Shown: positions 1 through 7,930, counted from the stretch's first letter. The stretch: DNA of 21,786 bases from Dehalococcoidia bacterium (GCA_028715025.1 JAQTLG010000003.1:1-21786), one strand, 5' to 3'. Translations and numbers: made by a program. The notes: generated by a model not told the origin, from the letters alone.

Positions 1-536
1 GGACGGTAGAATGCATCGAGCTGACTGCCGGCATCGTTGATGTAATATTCGGTGGAAACCTTGTAGCCGGCCGCTTTGAGGACGTTGGCCAGCGTGCTGC
101 CCAGTACGGCTCCCCGCCCATGTCCCACATGCAGAGGACCAGTCGGGTTACCGCTGACGAACTCGATTTGAACGCTTTTATCCTCGAGTTGTATATTGCC
201 ATAGGCCTCTCCGGCCCGGCAGATAACGTCCACCTGGCCGGCCAGCCATTTTTGACTTAATGTGAAATTGATGAAGCCAGGGGGCACCGCGGCGACTTTC
301 TCAAAATCGTTGTCCGGTGGCAGATTCTTGATTATGGCTGCTGCAATATCCATGGGCTTCGTGCCAGTCAGACGTGCCAGTTTGAGCGGAAGGCTGCTGG
401 CATAGTCCCCGTGTTCCGGTCTGGCAGGTCTCTCTATGGTTATTTCCGGCAGGCTGGACTTGCCCACCAATTCTTTTTCACCGGCGCGGGCGAAGGCCTG
501 CTCCAGCATTTCAGCCAGACGTTTTCTGAAAGTCAT
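1..536 (-). CDS. argS: Arginyl-tRNA synthetase, N-terminal part (runs off left edge)
   Basis: Class I aminoacyl-tRNA synthetase that charges tRNA-Arg with arginine in the cytoplasm. About 178 codons are present, starting at ATG 536-534; the rest lies beyond base 1. The first ~115 residues match the ArgS-specific N-terminal (Add-1) tRNA-binding domain, including the EHGDYAS motif near residues 41-47 and PPGFINF near 85-91. The catalytic Rossmann fold then starts with EFVSGNPTGPLHVGH (residues 125-139), which contains the HIGH-type ATP motif as HVGH. The later motif YYINDAGSQ is also typical of ArgS. A GGGGGA ribosome binding sequence lies four bases before the ATG, which supports this start. 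It is the last gene seen of the fakA-degV-recG-argS run, 68 bases after recG, with a hairpin in that gap. Identification is secure; completeness of the 3' end cannot be judged. Confidence 0.95.
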   Translation of the reverse strand, partial: MTFRKRLAEMLEQAFARAGEKELVGKSSLPEITIERPARPEHGDYASSLPLKLARLTGTKPMDIAAAIIKNLPPDNDFEKVAAVPPGFINFTLSQKWLAGQVDVICRAGEAYGNIQLEDKSVQIEFVSGNPTGPLHVGHGRGAVLGSTLANVLKAAGYKVSTEYYINDAGSQLDAFYR

Positions 537-568
537 GTAATCCCCCGAATAAATCAGTTAAATTTGCC

Positions 569-588
569 CGGGAACTCACCGGTTCCCG
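569..588 (-). other. Hairpin in the recG-argS gap
   Basis: A perfect 7-bp inverted repeat, CGGGAAC at 569-575 and GTTCCCG at 582-588, encloses a 6-base loop in the only sizeable non-coding gap between recG and argS. On the minus-strand transcript it comes 16 bases after the recG stop and ends about 32 bases before the argS start. The bases after it (GGCAAATTTAACTG) are AT-rich but do not form a run of U, so it is not a clear intrinsic terminator. It may be a processing or stabilising stem, or a weak attenuator. The stem itself is certain; its role is inferred. Confidence 0.55.
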
Positions 589-604
589 ACGAGAAAGTAC
601 TATT

Positions 605-3091
605 TTAATTGTTTTCTATGCTTTTATGCCAGATTCTATGATATTCCAGAGCTAAAAGCTCGTTTTCGACGGCCGAAAGCTTCGGGTCTTTTTCAAAAAT
701 TATAATAGCCTCCCTGCGCGCCATCTCCAACAGGCGCGTATCCGATAACCTTGCCATCTTAAGATCGGGCAGGCCGCTCTGTCTCGTCCCGAAAAACTCG
801 CCGGGCCCTCGGAGCTCCAGGTCCTTTTCGGCCAGGGCAAAGCCGTCTGCCAATTCCTCGATGGCCTTCAACCTCTCCTGTCCGTATTCCGAGGGATTTT
901 CAGACAGCAGTATGCAATAGCTCTGGCTCTCTCCACGCCCGACCCTCCCCCTGAACTGGTGCAGTTGAGAGAGGCCGAATCGATCAGCCGCCTCAATCAG
1001 CATCACTGTGGCATTGGGCACGTCTATGCCGACCTCCACCACCGATGTGGAGACCAGTATATCCAGCCGGCCTGCCTTGAAATCGCGCATGACGGATTCT
1101 TTGTCAGCATTTTTCAGCCTGCCATGCAGTAATCCCAATCTTAGATCGGGGAAAACCTCTCTTGACAGGCGCTTGTATTCTGCTACCGCCGCCTTAACGT
1201 CAAGGCTCTCGGATTCCTCGATCAGGGGGCAAATAATGAAGGCTTGGCGTCCCTCGGCGGCCTGCTTTTTTATGAAATTGTATGCGCGCTGGCGGTCCTC
1301 AGGCTTCAGCCAGCGTGTTTTTATCATCCGCCGTCCGGCCGGCATCTCATCTATGGTCGAGATGTCCAGATCGCCGAAGAGTGTCAACGCCAGCGTCCTC
1401 GGTATGGGAGTGGCCGTCATAACCAGAAGATGTGGATTGTATCCTTTCTGCTTTAAAGCTGAGCGCTGCAGCACACCGAAGCGGTGTTGTTCATCTATTA
1501 CGGCCAGCCCCAGGGAAGCAAATTTGACCTCTCTCTGTACAAGCGCATGAGTGCCCACAACGATGTCCACCGATCCACCCTTTATCAGTCCCTGCGTCCC
1601 GGCCTTATCTCCGGCAGCCAGGCTGCCCGTTAGAAGAACGATCCTGATCTCACGTCCCATGATTCCTTTAAATACACAAATATTCGATTCCAGACTGCTT
1701 TCCTCCGAAATGGCTGACAGCAGCTTGTGTAATGTCGCGAAATGCTGCTCCGCCAGTATCTCGGTCGGCGCCATCAGTGCGCCCTGGCATCCGTTGGTAA
1801 CCGCAGCCAGCAGTGCCACAGTGGCCACCACCGTCTTACCGCTGCCCACATCACCCTGCAGCAAGCGCGACATGGGCACCTCACGTTCGAGGTCCCGGCA
1901 TATATCGTCTATGACCCTGACCTGGGCCGTAGTCAGTTTGAAGGGCAGCGCCCCGATGAACTCCTGAATATCTTCCCGCTTTATATGGAATACCCGGCCG
2001 GGCTGCTCCTCCTGCCAGTCGCGCTTCTTATTGAGCACGCCGATCTGAAGCAGGAATAGCTCGTCGAAAGCCAGCCTCTGCCGCGCCTTGTTCTGCGCGG
2101 CGTAGTCAGAAGGATAATGCGCCTGCATTACCGCATCCCGCAGGTCCATCAGCCCGCAGCGCTGCCGCACCGGCAACGGCAAAAACTCGGGTAGAGCCCT
2201 GAGATATTCATCCAGCGCATTCCTCACCATGGCCCGCACCTGCCTGGGGTAGAGGCCGCCGGTCAGGGGATATACGGGGACCAGGCGACCGGTGTGCAGA
2301 AGCTCCCGGTCGTCAATAATCTCCCACTCGGGATTCTCAAAAACCTTGCCGTAGTTGAATTCGCCGACTTTACCGCTGACGGCTATTTTGGCATTTACTT
2401 TGAGCTGTTTAGCCACCCAGGGCTGATTAAACCAGACAGCCCGCACATTACCGGTCTCATCACCCATGACAGCCTCGCTGCTTTTCATGCGGCCCAGCAT
2501 GACCTGACGTGCTTCCCACACATCGACGAAAATCGTCTGCTCTTTACCGGTTTCGAGCGTGGATACGGTGCAGCGCCGGCTGAAATCCATGAAACGCCGC
2601 GGGAAGAAATAGAGAAGGTCCCTTATACTGACCACGCCCAGCCTGGCCAACCGTACCGCAACGGCATCGCCCACACCTTTTATCCTGGATGCCGGCAGAT
2701 CGAGAGATTCAGTTGCCAACGCAATGGGTCGCGCCTTCCCGGACGCCGTCGCCTTTGCTCTATGTAAGGGAGCTTTCACCGCCTGAACTTTAACTTTATG
2801 AGAGATCTCTGCGCGTTCCAATTCCCTTAGTACCAGGTCCACCCATTTCCGCCGCTCATCTATGTCCTTCTCATCGTATGAAGGCGTGCCAAGCAGTAAT
2901 GTTTTTAATTGCGGACGAGCTAAAAAATAACCATGGCCAGGTGAGCCTTGCGAAATCCACCTGGCCACAAATTTGTCGAGGCCTCCTATAACCGCGTGGT
3001 TGGCATAGCCGCTTCTGGCTTCCAGATTCAATACAGTCCTGAACGTGGCGGCATTTTCAACAAAAGGCTGTGTCATGGACGCCGCTTTCAC
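605..3091 (-). CDS. recG: ATP-dependent DNA helicase RecG
   Basis: RecG is a monomeric superfamily 2 translocase that regresses stalled replication forks and remodels branched recombination intermediates. The 828 residues show the expected order. A family-variable N-terminal extension covers about 1-125. The wedge/OB-fold domain covers about 130-300 and contains a helix-hairpin-helix-like LPASRIKGVGDAVA stretch near 132. The helicase core follows, with Walker A GDVGSGKT at 413-420, motif II DEQH at 533-536, motif III TATPIPRT at 559-566 and motif VI FRGRVGRG at 713-720, and the ELRGPGEFFGTRQSG region after it. E. coli RecG is about 693 residues, so this is a long form. About 20 extra residues (roughly 460-482) lie between the PTEILAEQH motif and the next strand. 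The start is uncertain: the GTG at 3091 is used here, 18 bases after the degV stop, but ATG at 3076 would give 823 residues and neither has a clear Shine-Dalgarno sequence. Confidence 0.96.
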   Translation of the reverse strand: MKAASMTQPFVENAATFRTVLNLEARSGYANHAVIGGLDKFVARWISQGSPGHGYFLARPQLKTLLLGTPSYDEKDIDERRKWVDLVLRELERAEISHKVKVQAVKAPLHRAKATASGKARPIALATESLDLPASRIKGVGDAVAVRLARLGVVSIRDLLYFFPRRFMDFSRRCTVSTLETGKEQTIFVDVWEARQVMLGRMKSSEAVMGDETGNVRAVWFNQPWVAKQLKVNAKIAVSGKVGEFNYGKVFENPEWEIIDDRELLHTGRLVPVYPLTGGLYPRQVRAMVRNALDEYLRALPEFLPLPVRQRCGLMDLRDAVMQAHYPSDYAAQNKARQRLAFDELFLLQIGVLNKKRDWQEEQPGRVFHIKREDIQEFIGALPFKLTTAQVRVIDDICRDLEREVPMSRLLQGDVGSGKTVVATVALLAAVTNGCQGALMAPTEILAEQHFATLHKLLSAISEESSLESNICVFKGIMGREIRIVLLTGSLAAGDKAGTQGLIKGGSVDIVVGTHALVQREVKFASLGLAVIDEQHRFGVLQRSALKQKGYNPHLLVMTATPIPRTLALTLFGDLDISTIDEMPAGRRMIKTRWLKPEDRQRAYNFIKKQAAEGRQAFIICPLIEESESLDVKAAVAEYKRLSREVFPDLRLGLLHGRLKNADKESVMRDFKAGRLDILVSTSVVEVGIDVPNATVMLIEAADRFGLSQLHQFRGRVGRGESQSYCILLSENPSEYGQERLKAIEELADGFALAEKDLELRGPGEFFGTRQSGLPDLKMARLSDTRLLEMARREAIIIFEKDPKLSAVENELLALEYHRIWHKSIENN

Positions 3092-3109
3092 ACACTGTAT
3101 TCACAGGAG

Positions 3110-3946
3110 CTATTTGCCCTCGATGAAATTCACACAGAGCACATGGGGCCCGACATGAGCGCCGATCACTGAATTGACCGTGCTGAAAATAGTCTTTTCT
3201 CTGGGAAAAAACTCAGCGACCCTCTTGGCCAATATCTCCAGCTCATCAGGTGTGGTAGCATGTTGGAGCATAAGAGCTTCGATCTTGTTGGCACCCTTGA
3301 CCATGTTGACCAGAGCGTCGATAGCCTGGGTCCTGCTCCTGGTCCGCTGTACCGGCGTCACAATGCCTTCGCGCAGCGTCAGGATAGGAGTTACCTTAAG
3401 CAATCCGCCCAGCAGGGCCTGTGCGCGCCCGATCCTGCCGCCTTTACGCAGGTACTCCAGCGTGTCAAAGACCATGTAAGAATGAGACCGGGAGCACATA
3501 TCTTTCACTGATGCAACAATATCATCCAGCTTGGCGCCACCCTGAATCATTTCCGCCGCTTTGAGGACAGGCAGTCCCAGTCCCCCGCAGGTCTGCAATG
3601 AATCCACGATCTCGATTTTGCAGATATCGCCCACCAGGGCCTTGGCCTGTATAGCGCTCTCGTAAGTTGCGCTGATCTTGCTGGAAAAAAGTATCACGAG
3701 AACCTCGTCTGTTTCCTTGGATAACCGGGTAAAAAGCTCGGAAAAGTATCCCGGTGACTGTGCGGAAGTTGTGGGGTGTACCTTGGATTCCACCAGCTTC
3801 TTGTAAAACTGCTCTGCATTGATGTCTATGCCATCCCGGTAAGTTTCATTGCCGAAAAGAACGTTAATGGGCACGACGCTGATGGCGAACTTTTTAATCA
3901 GATCCGCGGGGATATCACAGGTGCTGTCGGTAACAAGTTTAATCAT
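3110..3946 (-). CDS. degV: DegV-family fatty-acid-binding protein, probable FakB subunit
   Basis: DegV/FakB proteins bind one free fatty acid and present its carboxylate to the kinase FakA, giving acyl-phosphate for phospholipid synthesis. The 278 residues are the usual full length. The family signatures are visible: LVTDSTCDIP at 4-13, TTSAQSPGYF at 59-68 (the TSQPS-like ligand loop), SSKISATYESA at 88-98, LRKGGRIGRAQALLGGLLKVTPIL around 166-189, and a C-terminal IGAHVGP with His264, matching the conserved His near the fatty acid carboxylate in FakB. It starts at ATG 3946 behind a strong AGGGAGG ribosome binding site (3954-3960). It lies 18 bases downstream of fakA, which makes the FakB assignment more likely than a generic DegV. 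Fatty acid chain preference cannot be read from the sequence. Confidence 0.9.
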   Translation of the reverse strand: MIKLVTDSTCDIPADLIKKFAISVVPINVLFGNETYRDGIDINAEQFYKKLVESKVHPTTSAQSPGYFSELFTRLSKETDEVLVILFSSKISATYESAIQAKALVGDICKIEIVDSLQTCGGLGLPVLKAAEMIQGGAKLDDIVASVKDMCSRSHSYMVFDTLEYLRKGGRIGRAQALLGGLLKVTPILTLREGIVTPVQRTRSRTQAIDALVNMVKGANKIEALMLQHATTPDELEILAKRVAEFFPREKTIFSTVNSVIGAHVGPHVLCVNFIEGK

Positions 3947-3964
3947 GCCTTAACCTCCCTTGAC

Positions 3965-5593
3965 TTATTCCAGAGATACTACGTAGAAATAGTGGGGTTG
4001 TCCCCCGCTGACCAACTCGATCTGTTTGCCCGGATACTTCTCCTTTAATTGTTTGACCACCTCCTCAGCCTGCTCAGCTAGCAAATCAGCACCATAATAT
4101 ACGGTAATCATCTCGACCGCGCTGATCCCACCTTTATCGAGGCTTCTCACAAGCACATCTTGAACGTCATCGCCGGCCGCCACCAGCTCCGTATCATCGA
4201 TAATGCCGATGGCCTGGCCTTCTTTTATCTTCAGCCCGTGTATCTGGGTCGATCTGGCCGCCGTGGTGACCTCGACCGTTTTAACCGATTTAATGGCCTC
4301 ACTCATCGACTGTATATTCTCTTCCAGCGTACTCTCGTAGTTGAAAATCATCAGGGCTGTGATGCCCTGGGGTATTGTGCGGCTGGGTATAACTTCCACC
4401 GACTTCTTAGTCAACTCTTTGATCTGTGAGGCTGTCAGTATGATGTTTTTATTATTGGGCAACAATATGACCTTATCGGGTTCGACCGCTTCTACAGCAG
4501 CCAGTATCTCCTTAACGCTGGGATTCATGGTCTGGCCACCCTTCACCACCACAGCACCCAGGCTCTCATATAATTTGATCATGCCTGCGCCAAAAGCAAC
4601 GGCCACCACAGCTATGTCCGTCGGCATGGCTTTTTGTTTCTGCATCTCCTTGAATCCGACATGCTGGTCATCCATATTCTGGATCTGTATCTGGTGAAGG
4701 GTGCCCAGCGTCGTGGCGTAGGCCAGAATACCCCCTGGATCGTACGAATGAATATGCACGCGCACGGCCATCTCATCGCCCGCCACTACCAGCGATAGCC
4801 CCCTGTCCTCGAGCTTGCGCCGGATCTTCTCGGGATCCAGGTTCGTTCCCTCCAGCAGAAAATTGGTGCAGTATCCGTAAGCTTCATCCTCTTCCGATGA
4901 GATCACGTTAACGTTTTTAGTCGCCGTGATATTAGCGCTGACCATCTGAGGTTTGCGGAACTGCAAGTCCTCCAGCTCACCTTTAAGATATCTCAAGGCG
5001 CCATCCAGCAATATGTACAATCCCTGGCCACCGGCATCCACCACACCGGCTTCCATCAGCACAGGCAGCAGAGTGGGAGTCCTGGCGACAGACTCACGGG
5101 CTTCCTTGACCGTCTCATCGATAATGGCCACCAGGTCATCAGGGTGTTTGTTCGCATACTGCTGGCCTGATCCTGCGGCATCCCCTATAACCGTAAGTAT
5201 GGTGCCCTCGACGGGGTTGGAAAGCCCTTCCCTCGCCGTTTTGGCCGCCTGCACCAGTGCTGCGGCCCAGTCCGTGCCGTTGAATTGAGTTTTCCCATCG
5301 AATCCCTTGGCCATACCTCGAAAGATCTGGGCCAGGATCACTCCGGAGTTTCCCCTGGCGCCGAGAAGTGCTCCGTGGGACATGGCTTTGGACATTACGC
5401 CCACAGTAGTATCGGTAGCCCTGTCCGCTTCTTCGATAACCGACCTGAGGGTAAGCAGCATGTTGGTGCCCGTATCGCCATCGGGAACCGGAAAGACGTT
5501 GATGGCATTAACCTCGGCGACGCTCTTCTCCAGCCAGTTGCTGCCGGCCGCAAACATATCCCTGAGGTCTTTGCCGTCCCAGGACTGTTTCAT
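3965..5593 (-). CDS. fakA: Fatty acid kinase FakA (DAK2/YloV family)
   Basis: FakA phosphorylates fatty acids held by FakB proteins. The 542 residues are close to the length of Bacillus YloV. The N-terminal DhaL-like (DAK2) ATP-binding domain, about residues 8-200, has the Mg-ATP motif PDGDTGTNM (37-45), the GALLGARGNSGVILAQIFRG stretch (74-93) and GAGVVDAGGQGL near 181-192. A middle domain (about 225-310) contains the HIHSYDPG stretch. The C-terminal part (about 320-542) matches the conserved FakA/YloV C-terminal domain, with PNNKNI and TIPQG motifs. ATG 5593 is preceded by AAAGGAG, so the start is well supported. It is the first gene of the fakA-degV-recG-argS unit, with a consensus -10 box and a 5' hairpin just upstream. 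No asp23/yloU gene precedes it, unlike in Bacillus. FakA is clearly preferred over dihydroxyacetone kinase because the DegV partner is adjacent and the long C-terminal part is present. Confidence 0.92.
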   Translation of the reverse strand: MKQSWDGKDLRDMFAAGSNWLEKSVAEVNAINVFPVPDGDTGTNMLLTLRSVIEEADRATDTTVGVMSKAMSHGALLGARGNSGVILAQIFRGMAKGFDGKTQFNGTDWAAALVQAAKTAREGLSNPVEGTILTVIGDAAGSGQQYANKHPDDLVAIIDETVKEARESVARTPTLLPVLMEAGVVDAGGQGLYILLDGALRYLKGELEDLQFRKPQMVSANITATKNVNVISSEEDEAYGYCTNFLLEGTNLDPEKIRRKLEDRGLSLVVAGDEMAVRVHIHSYDPGGILAYATTLGTLHQIQIQNMDDQHVGFKEMQKQKAMPTDIAVVAVAFGAGMIKLYESLGAVVVKGGQTMNPSVKEILAAVEAVEPDKVILLPNNKNIILTASQIKELTKKSVEVIPSRTIPQGITALMIFNYESTLEENIQSMSEAIKSVKTVEVTTAARSTQIHGLKIKEGQAIGIIDDTELVAAGDDVQDVLVRSLDKGGISAVEMITVYYGADLLAEQAEEVVKQLKEKYPGKQIELVSGGQPHYFYVVSLE

Positions 5594-5604
5594 TTATCTC
5601 CTTT

Positions 5605-5621
5605 CAACATTTTGAACGTTG
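5605..5621 (-). promoter_or_regulatory. 5'-end hairpin of the fakA leader
   Basis: On the minus-strand RNA, bases 5621-5616 (CAACGU) pair with 5610-5605 (AUGUUG) over six pairs, one of them G-U, around a 5-base loop. The start point expected from the -10 box at 5631-5626 is near 5619, so this stem would form at or within a base or two of the mRNA 5' end. It directly abuts the AAAGGAG ribosome binding site. Such 5'-terminal stems are known to protect mRNAs or tune initiation. On DNA the same imperfect palindrome could be an operator over the start site. The pairing is seen; the function is inferred. Confidence 0.45.
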
Positions 5622-5625
5622 TGGT

Positions 5626-5631
5626 ATTATA
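5626..5631 (-). promoter_or_regulatory. Probable -10 box of the fakA operon
   Basis: The minus strand reads TATAAT here, a perfect sigma-70 -10 hexamer, 32 bases before the fakA ATG. No convincing -35 is found: the hexamer 17 bases upstream (5654-5649) is ACGAAT. The 85-base gap between fakA and rpmB must also hold the divergent rpmB promoter. The best plus-strand candidates (TTGTGG at 5619 with CATAAT at 5645) have a spacing of 20 and are weak. Confidence 0.45.
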
Positions 5632-5678
5632 TATCATTCTTACTCATAATTCGTAAACTATCGGAAAGAGGTTATAAA

Positions 5679-5867
5679 TTGGCTATCAAATGTGATATCT
5701 GCGGAAAAAAGCTGCGTTTCGGAAACAGGATCAGCCACTCTAAACAGCATACCAGGCGAACATGGCTTCCCAATATCCAGCCCACTACGTTCAACATAAA
5801 CGGGACCGCCGTCCGGCTCAACCTGTGTACCAGGTGTATCAGAACCAGAAATAAGGTTTCCCGCTAA
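5679..5867 (+). CDS. rpmB: 50S ribosomal protein bL28, zinc-binding form
   Basis: bL28 is a small structural protein of the large ribosomal subunit. The 62-residue product starts MAIKCDICGKK, has the family stretch ISHSKQHTRRTWLPN near 18-32 and ends in LNLCTRCIRT. Two CxxC pairs (Cys5/Cys8 and Cys50/Cys53) form a zinc ribbon, so this is the Cys-containing (C+) form. The frame is open back to 5619, but the TTG at 5679 is the best start: it restores the normal N-terminus of the family, and AGAGG lies 7 bases upstream. It is the only plus-strand gene in the window, divergent from fakA. Its TAA overlaps the rpe TAG on the opposite strand, with no terminator between. Confidence 0.93.
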   Translation: MAIKCDICGKKLRFGNRISHSKQHTRRTWLPNIQPTTFNINGTAVRLNLCTRCIRTRNKVSR

Positions 5868-6532
5868 CATACAGAATTCCTCAGTTCTTTCAAAGCTGCG
5901 CCTATACCCAGACTTGAATTAAGAATGGCGGAACCGGCCACCAGGACATCCGCACCGGCGTTTACAGCAACAGGCGCCGTCGCGGTGGTGATCCCGCCAT
6001 CAACCTCGAGTTCGGCATTGGATTTTCTATTATAGAGTATTTGCCTCAACCTGACTATCTTGTCAGCCATTCCCGCGATGAACTGCTGGCCGCCGAAACC
6101 CGGATTAACCGTCATCACCAGTAATAAATCGGCCAGTGGCAAGACCTCATCCAGCGAGGACAGGGGCGTGGCCGGATTGATCGAAATGCCCGCTTTTATC
6201 CCCAGCTTCTTGATGCTGTTAAGTGTGCCATCCAGGTGAGGGCATGCTTCAACATGCACCGTAAGTATGTCGGCGCCCGCCCTGGCGAACTTCTCAATAA
6301 ACAAATCGGGTTTCTCAATCATAAGGTGGACATCCAGCGGTATATCTGTGATCCTGCGCAGCGATTCAACCACCGGCAGGCCGATGGAGATATTGGGAAC
6401 AAAATGGCCGTCCATAACGTCCACATGTATGTAGTCCACGCCCGCGGCGGCTGCCTCGCGTACCTGCTCCCCCAGACGGCTGAAATCCGCTGAAAGGATA
6501 GAAAGGGCTATCTTAACTTTGTTCTTTTTCAT
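5864..6532 (-). CDS. rpe: Ribulose-phosphate 3-epimerase
   Basis: Interconverts ribulose 5-phosphate and xylulose 5-phosphate in the non-oxidative pentose phosphate pathway. The 222 residues form a complete (beta/alpha)8 barrel of normal length. Visible active-site elements are SILSADFSRLG at 11-21, HVDVMDGHFVPN at 36-47 (metal ligands His36 and Asp38), DVHLMIEKP at 67-75 (His69), the flexible loop VNPGFGGQ at 142-149, and EVDGGI at 176-181 with the second catalytic Asp178. The phosphate-binding loop GADVLVAGSAI follows. ATG 6532 lies inside the 3' end of argH (20-base overlap), so it is probably translated from the arginine operon mRNA. Only a short AGGGGAT precedes the start. The link to arginine genes is positional; no functional link is evident. 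Confidence 0.97.
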   Translation of the reverse strand: MKKNKVKIALSILSADFSRLGEQVREAAAAGVDYIHVDVMDGHFVPNISIGLPVVESLRRITDIPLDVHLMIEKPDLFIEKFARAGADILTVHVEACPHLDGTLNSIKKLGIKAGISINPATPLSSLDEVLPLADLLLVMTVNPGFGGQQFIAGMADKIVRLRQILYNRKSNAELEVDGGITTATAPVAVNAGADVLVAGSAILNSSLGIGAALKELRNSVC

Positions 6533-7913
6533 ATCCCCTGATAACGTCTCTGGCTCTTTCTATACTCTTTTTAACCTCAACCGTAGCCGTGCCGCCCTGA
6601 GAGGACCTCGCCTCGACAGATTTATGCAGGGTGATGGCCAGCACATCCTTCTCAAATAATTTCGAGAATCCCCTGTATTCCCTGATATCCAGTTCATTCA
6701 AATCCCTGTTATTATCAACGGCATATGAGACCACTCTGCTCACCACATCGTGCGCCTCGCGGAACGATAGACCCTTGTTTACCAGGTAATCCGCCATGTC
6801 GGTAGCCAGGATATAGCTCTGCATGGAATACTTCATCCTGGCGGCGTTGATCCTGATGGAAGAAACCAGACCTGCCAGAACATCCAAACTTGAGATGAGC
6901 GTATCCACCGTATCGAAAAGACTCTCCTTGTCCTCCTGCAGGTCACGATTATAGGCCAGCGGCAGGCCCTTCATTACAGTCAACATGGCTACCAGATGAC
7001 CGTAAACGCGGCCGGCCTTCCCTCTGGCAAGCTCAGCCGCATCCGGATTTTTCTTCTGCGGCATGATGCTGCTGCTGGTTGCATAGGCGTCGCCGACTTC
7101 TATGAATCCAAACTCGGCCGTGGACCAGATAATTATCTCCTCGGCCATCCTCGAGAGGTGCATCATGGCAATGGCAGCGGCCGACTCGAACTCTATGATG
7201 AAATCGCGGTCGGAGACTGCGTCGATGCTGTTGGCGCTGACATCGTCGAATCCCAGCTTGCCCGCAACGAACTCCCTGTCCACAGGGTAGGGCAGACCGG
7301 CCAGCGCACCGCTGCCCAGGGGCATGATATTGATGCGGCTGAGGCAGCTTTCAAATCTCTGTATATCCCGGCTGAACATCTGGAAATAAGCCATGACGTA
7401 ATGGGAGAATAGCACCGGCTGGGCCTGCTGCAGGTGGGTATAACCCGGCATGATCACCTTGATGTTTTTCTCAGCGATATCCACAAGCTGTGAATTAAAT
7501 CTTTGCAGGGCCCTGATTACTTTCCGGGCTGACTCCCGGGCGTAAAGCCGCATATCGAGGGCCACCTGGTCATTGCGCGATCTGGCCGTGTGCAGCTTTC
7601 CCGCGATATCGCCGATCAACTCGAAGAGCCGGCTCTCGATGTTCATGTGGATATCTTCCAGTTCGAGTTTGAACTGGAAACGGCCGCTTTCGATCTCCTT
7701 CATGATGGAATGCAGCCCGTCCCGGATCTTTGTGTAATCACTTTTGGTTATGATCTTCTGCCGAGCCAGCATTTCGGCATGCGCCAGGCTGCCTTCGATA
7801 TCATGTCTGTACAGCCGCCAGTCATAAAGAATCGAAGCCAGGTAATGCTGGACGGCTTCGCTGATATCCTCTTTAAACCTGCCCCGTAACCTTGCCTCTT
7901 TTTTAACTCCCAT
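6513..7913 (-). CDS. argH: Argininosuccinate lyase
   Basis: Cleaves argininosuccinate to arginine and fumarate, the last step of arginine synthesis. The 466 residues are standard for this fumarase/aspartase superfamily member. Signatures are EDIHMNIE (86-93), GKLHTARSRNDQV (105-117), GYTHLQQAQP (157-166, with the catalytic His160) and the superfamily signature SSIMPQKKNPD (281-291), whose flexible loop carries the catalytic Ser. The usual N-terminal LWGGRF is replaced here by RLRGRF at 8-13, so the Trp and one Gly are changed; all catalytic motifs are intact. ATG 7913 is preceded by GGAGAAGG almost directly. It lies 17 bases after argG and overlaps rpe by 20 bases. Confidence 0.97.
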   Translation of the reverse strand: MGVKKEARLRGRFKEDISEAVQHYLASILYDWRLYRHDIEGSLAHAEMLARQKIITKSDYTKIRDGLHSIMKEIESGRFQFKLELEDIHMNIESRLFELIGDIAGKLHTARSRNDQVALDMRLYARESARKVIRALQRFNSQLVDIAEKNIKVIMPGYTHLQQAQPVLFSHYVMAYFQMFSRDIQRFESCLSRINIMPLGSGALAGLPYPVDREFVAGKLGFDDVSANSIDAVSDRDFIIEFESAAAIAMMHLSRMAEEIIIWSTAEFGFIEVGDAYATSSSIMPQKKNPDAAELARGKAGRVYGHLVAMLTVMKGLPLAYNRDLQEDKESLFDTVDTLISSLDVLAGLVSSIRINAARMKYSMQSYILATDMADYLVNKGLSFREAHDVVSRVVSYAVDNNRDLNELDIREYRGFSKLFEKDVLAITLHKSVEARSSQGGTATVEVKKSIERARDVIRGYEKEQS

Positions 7914-7930
7914 CCTTCTCCCGCCGTATT

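Noticed and set aside
569..588. Intrinsic terminator after recG
   Set aside because: The stem is good but no U-run follows, and argS continues on the same strand, so it is recorded as a hairpin of unknown role.
1008..2767. Several open frames of 100-180 codons on the plus strand inside recG
   Set aside because: All lie opposite intact RecG motifs, overlap each other and have low-complexity Ser/Thr/Pro-rich products typical of antisense frames.
5619..5678. 20-codon upstream extension of rpmB from an ATG at 5619
   Set aside because: It would overlap the promoter and leader region of fakA and add residues foreign to bL28. The TTG at 5679 has a ribosome site at the right distance.
5658..5870. 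70-codon open frame on the minus strand opposite rpmB
   Set aside because: It is a shadow of rpmB with no recognisable product; the zinc-ribbon bL28 reading is decisive.
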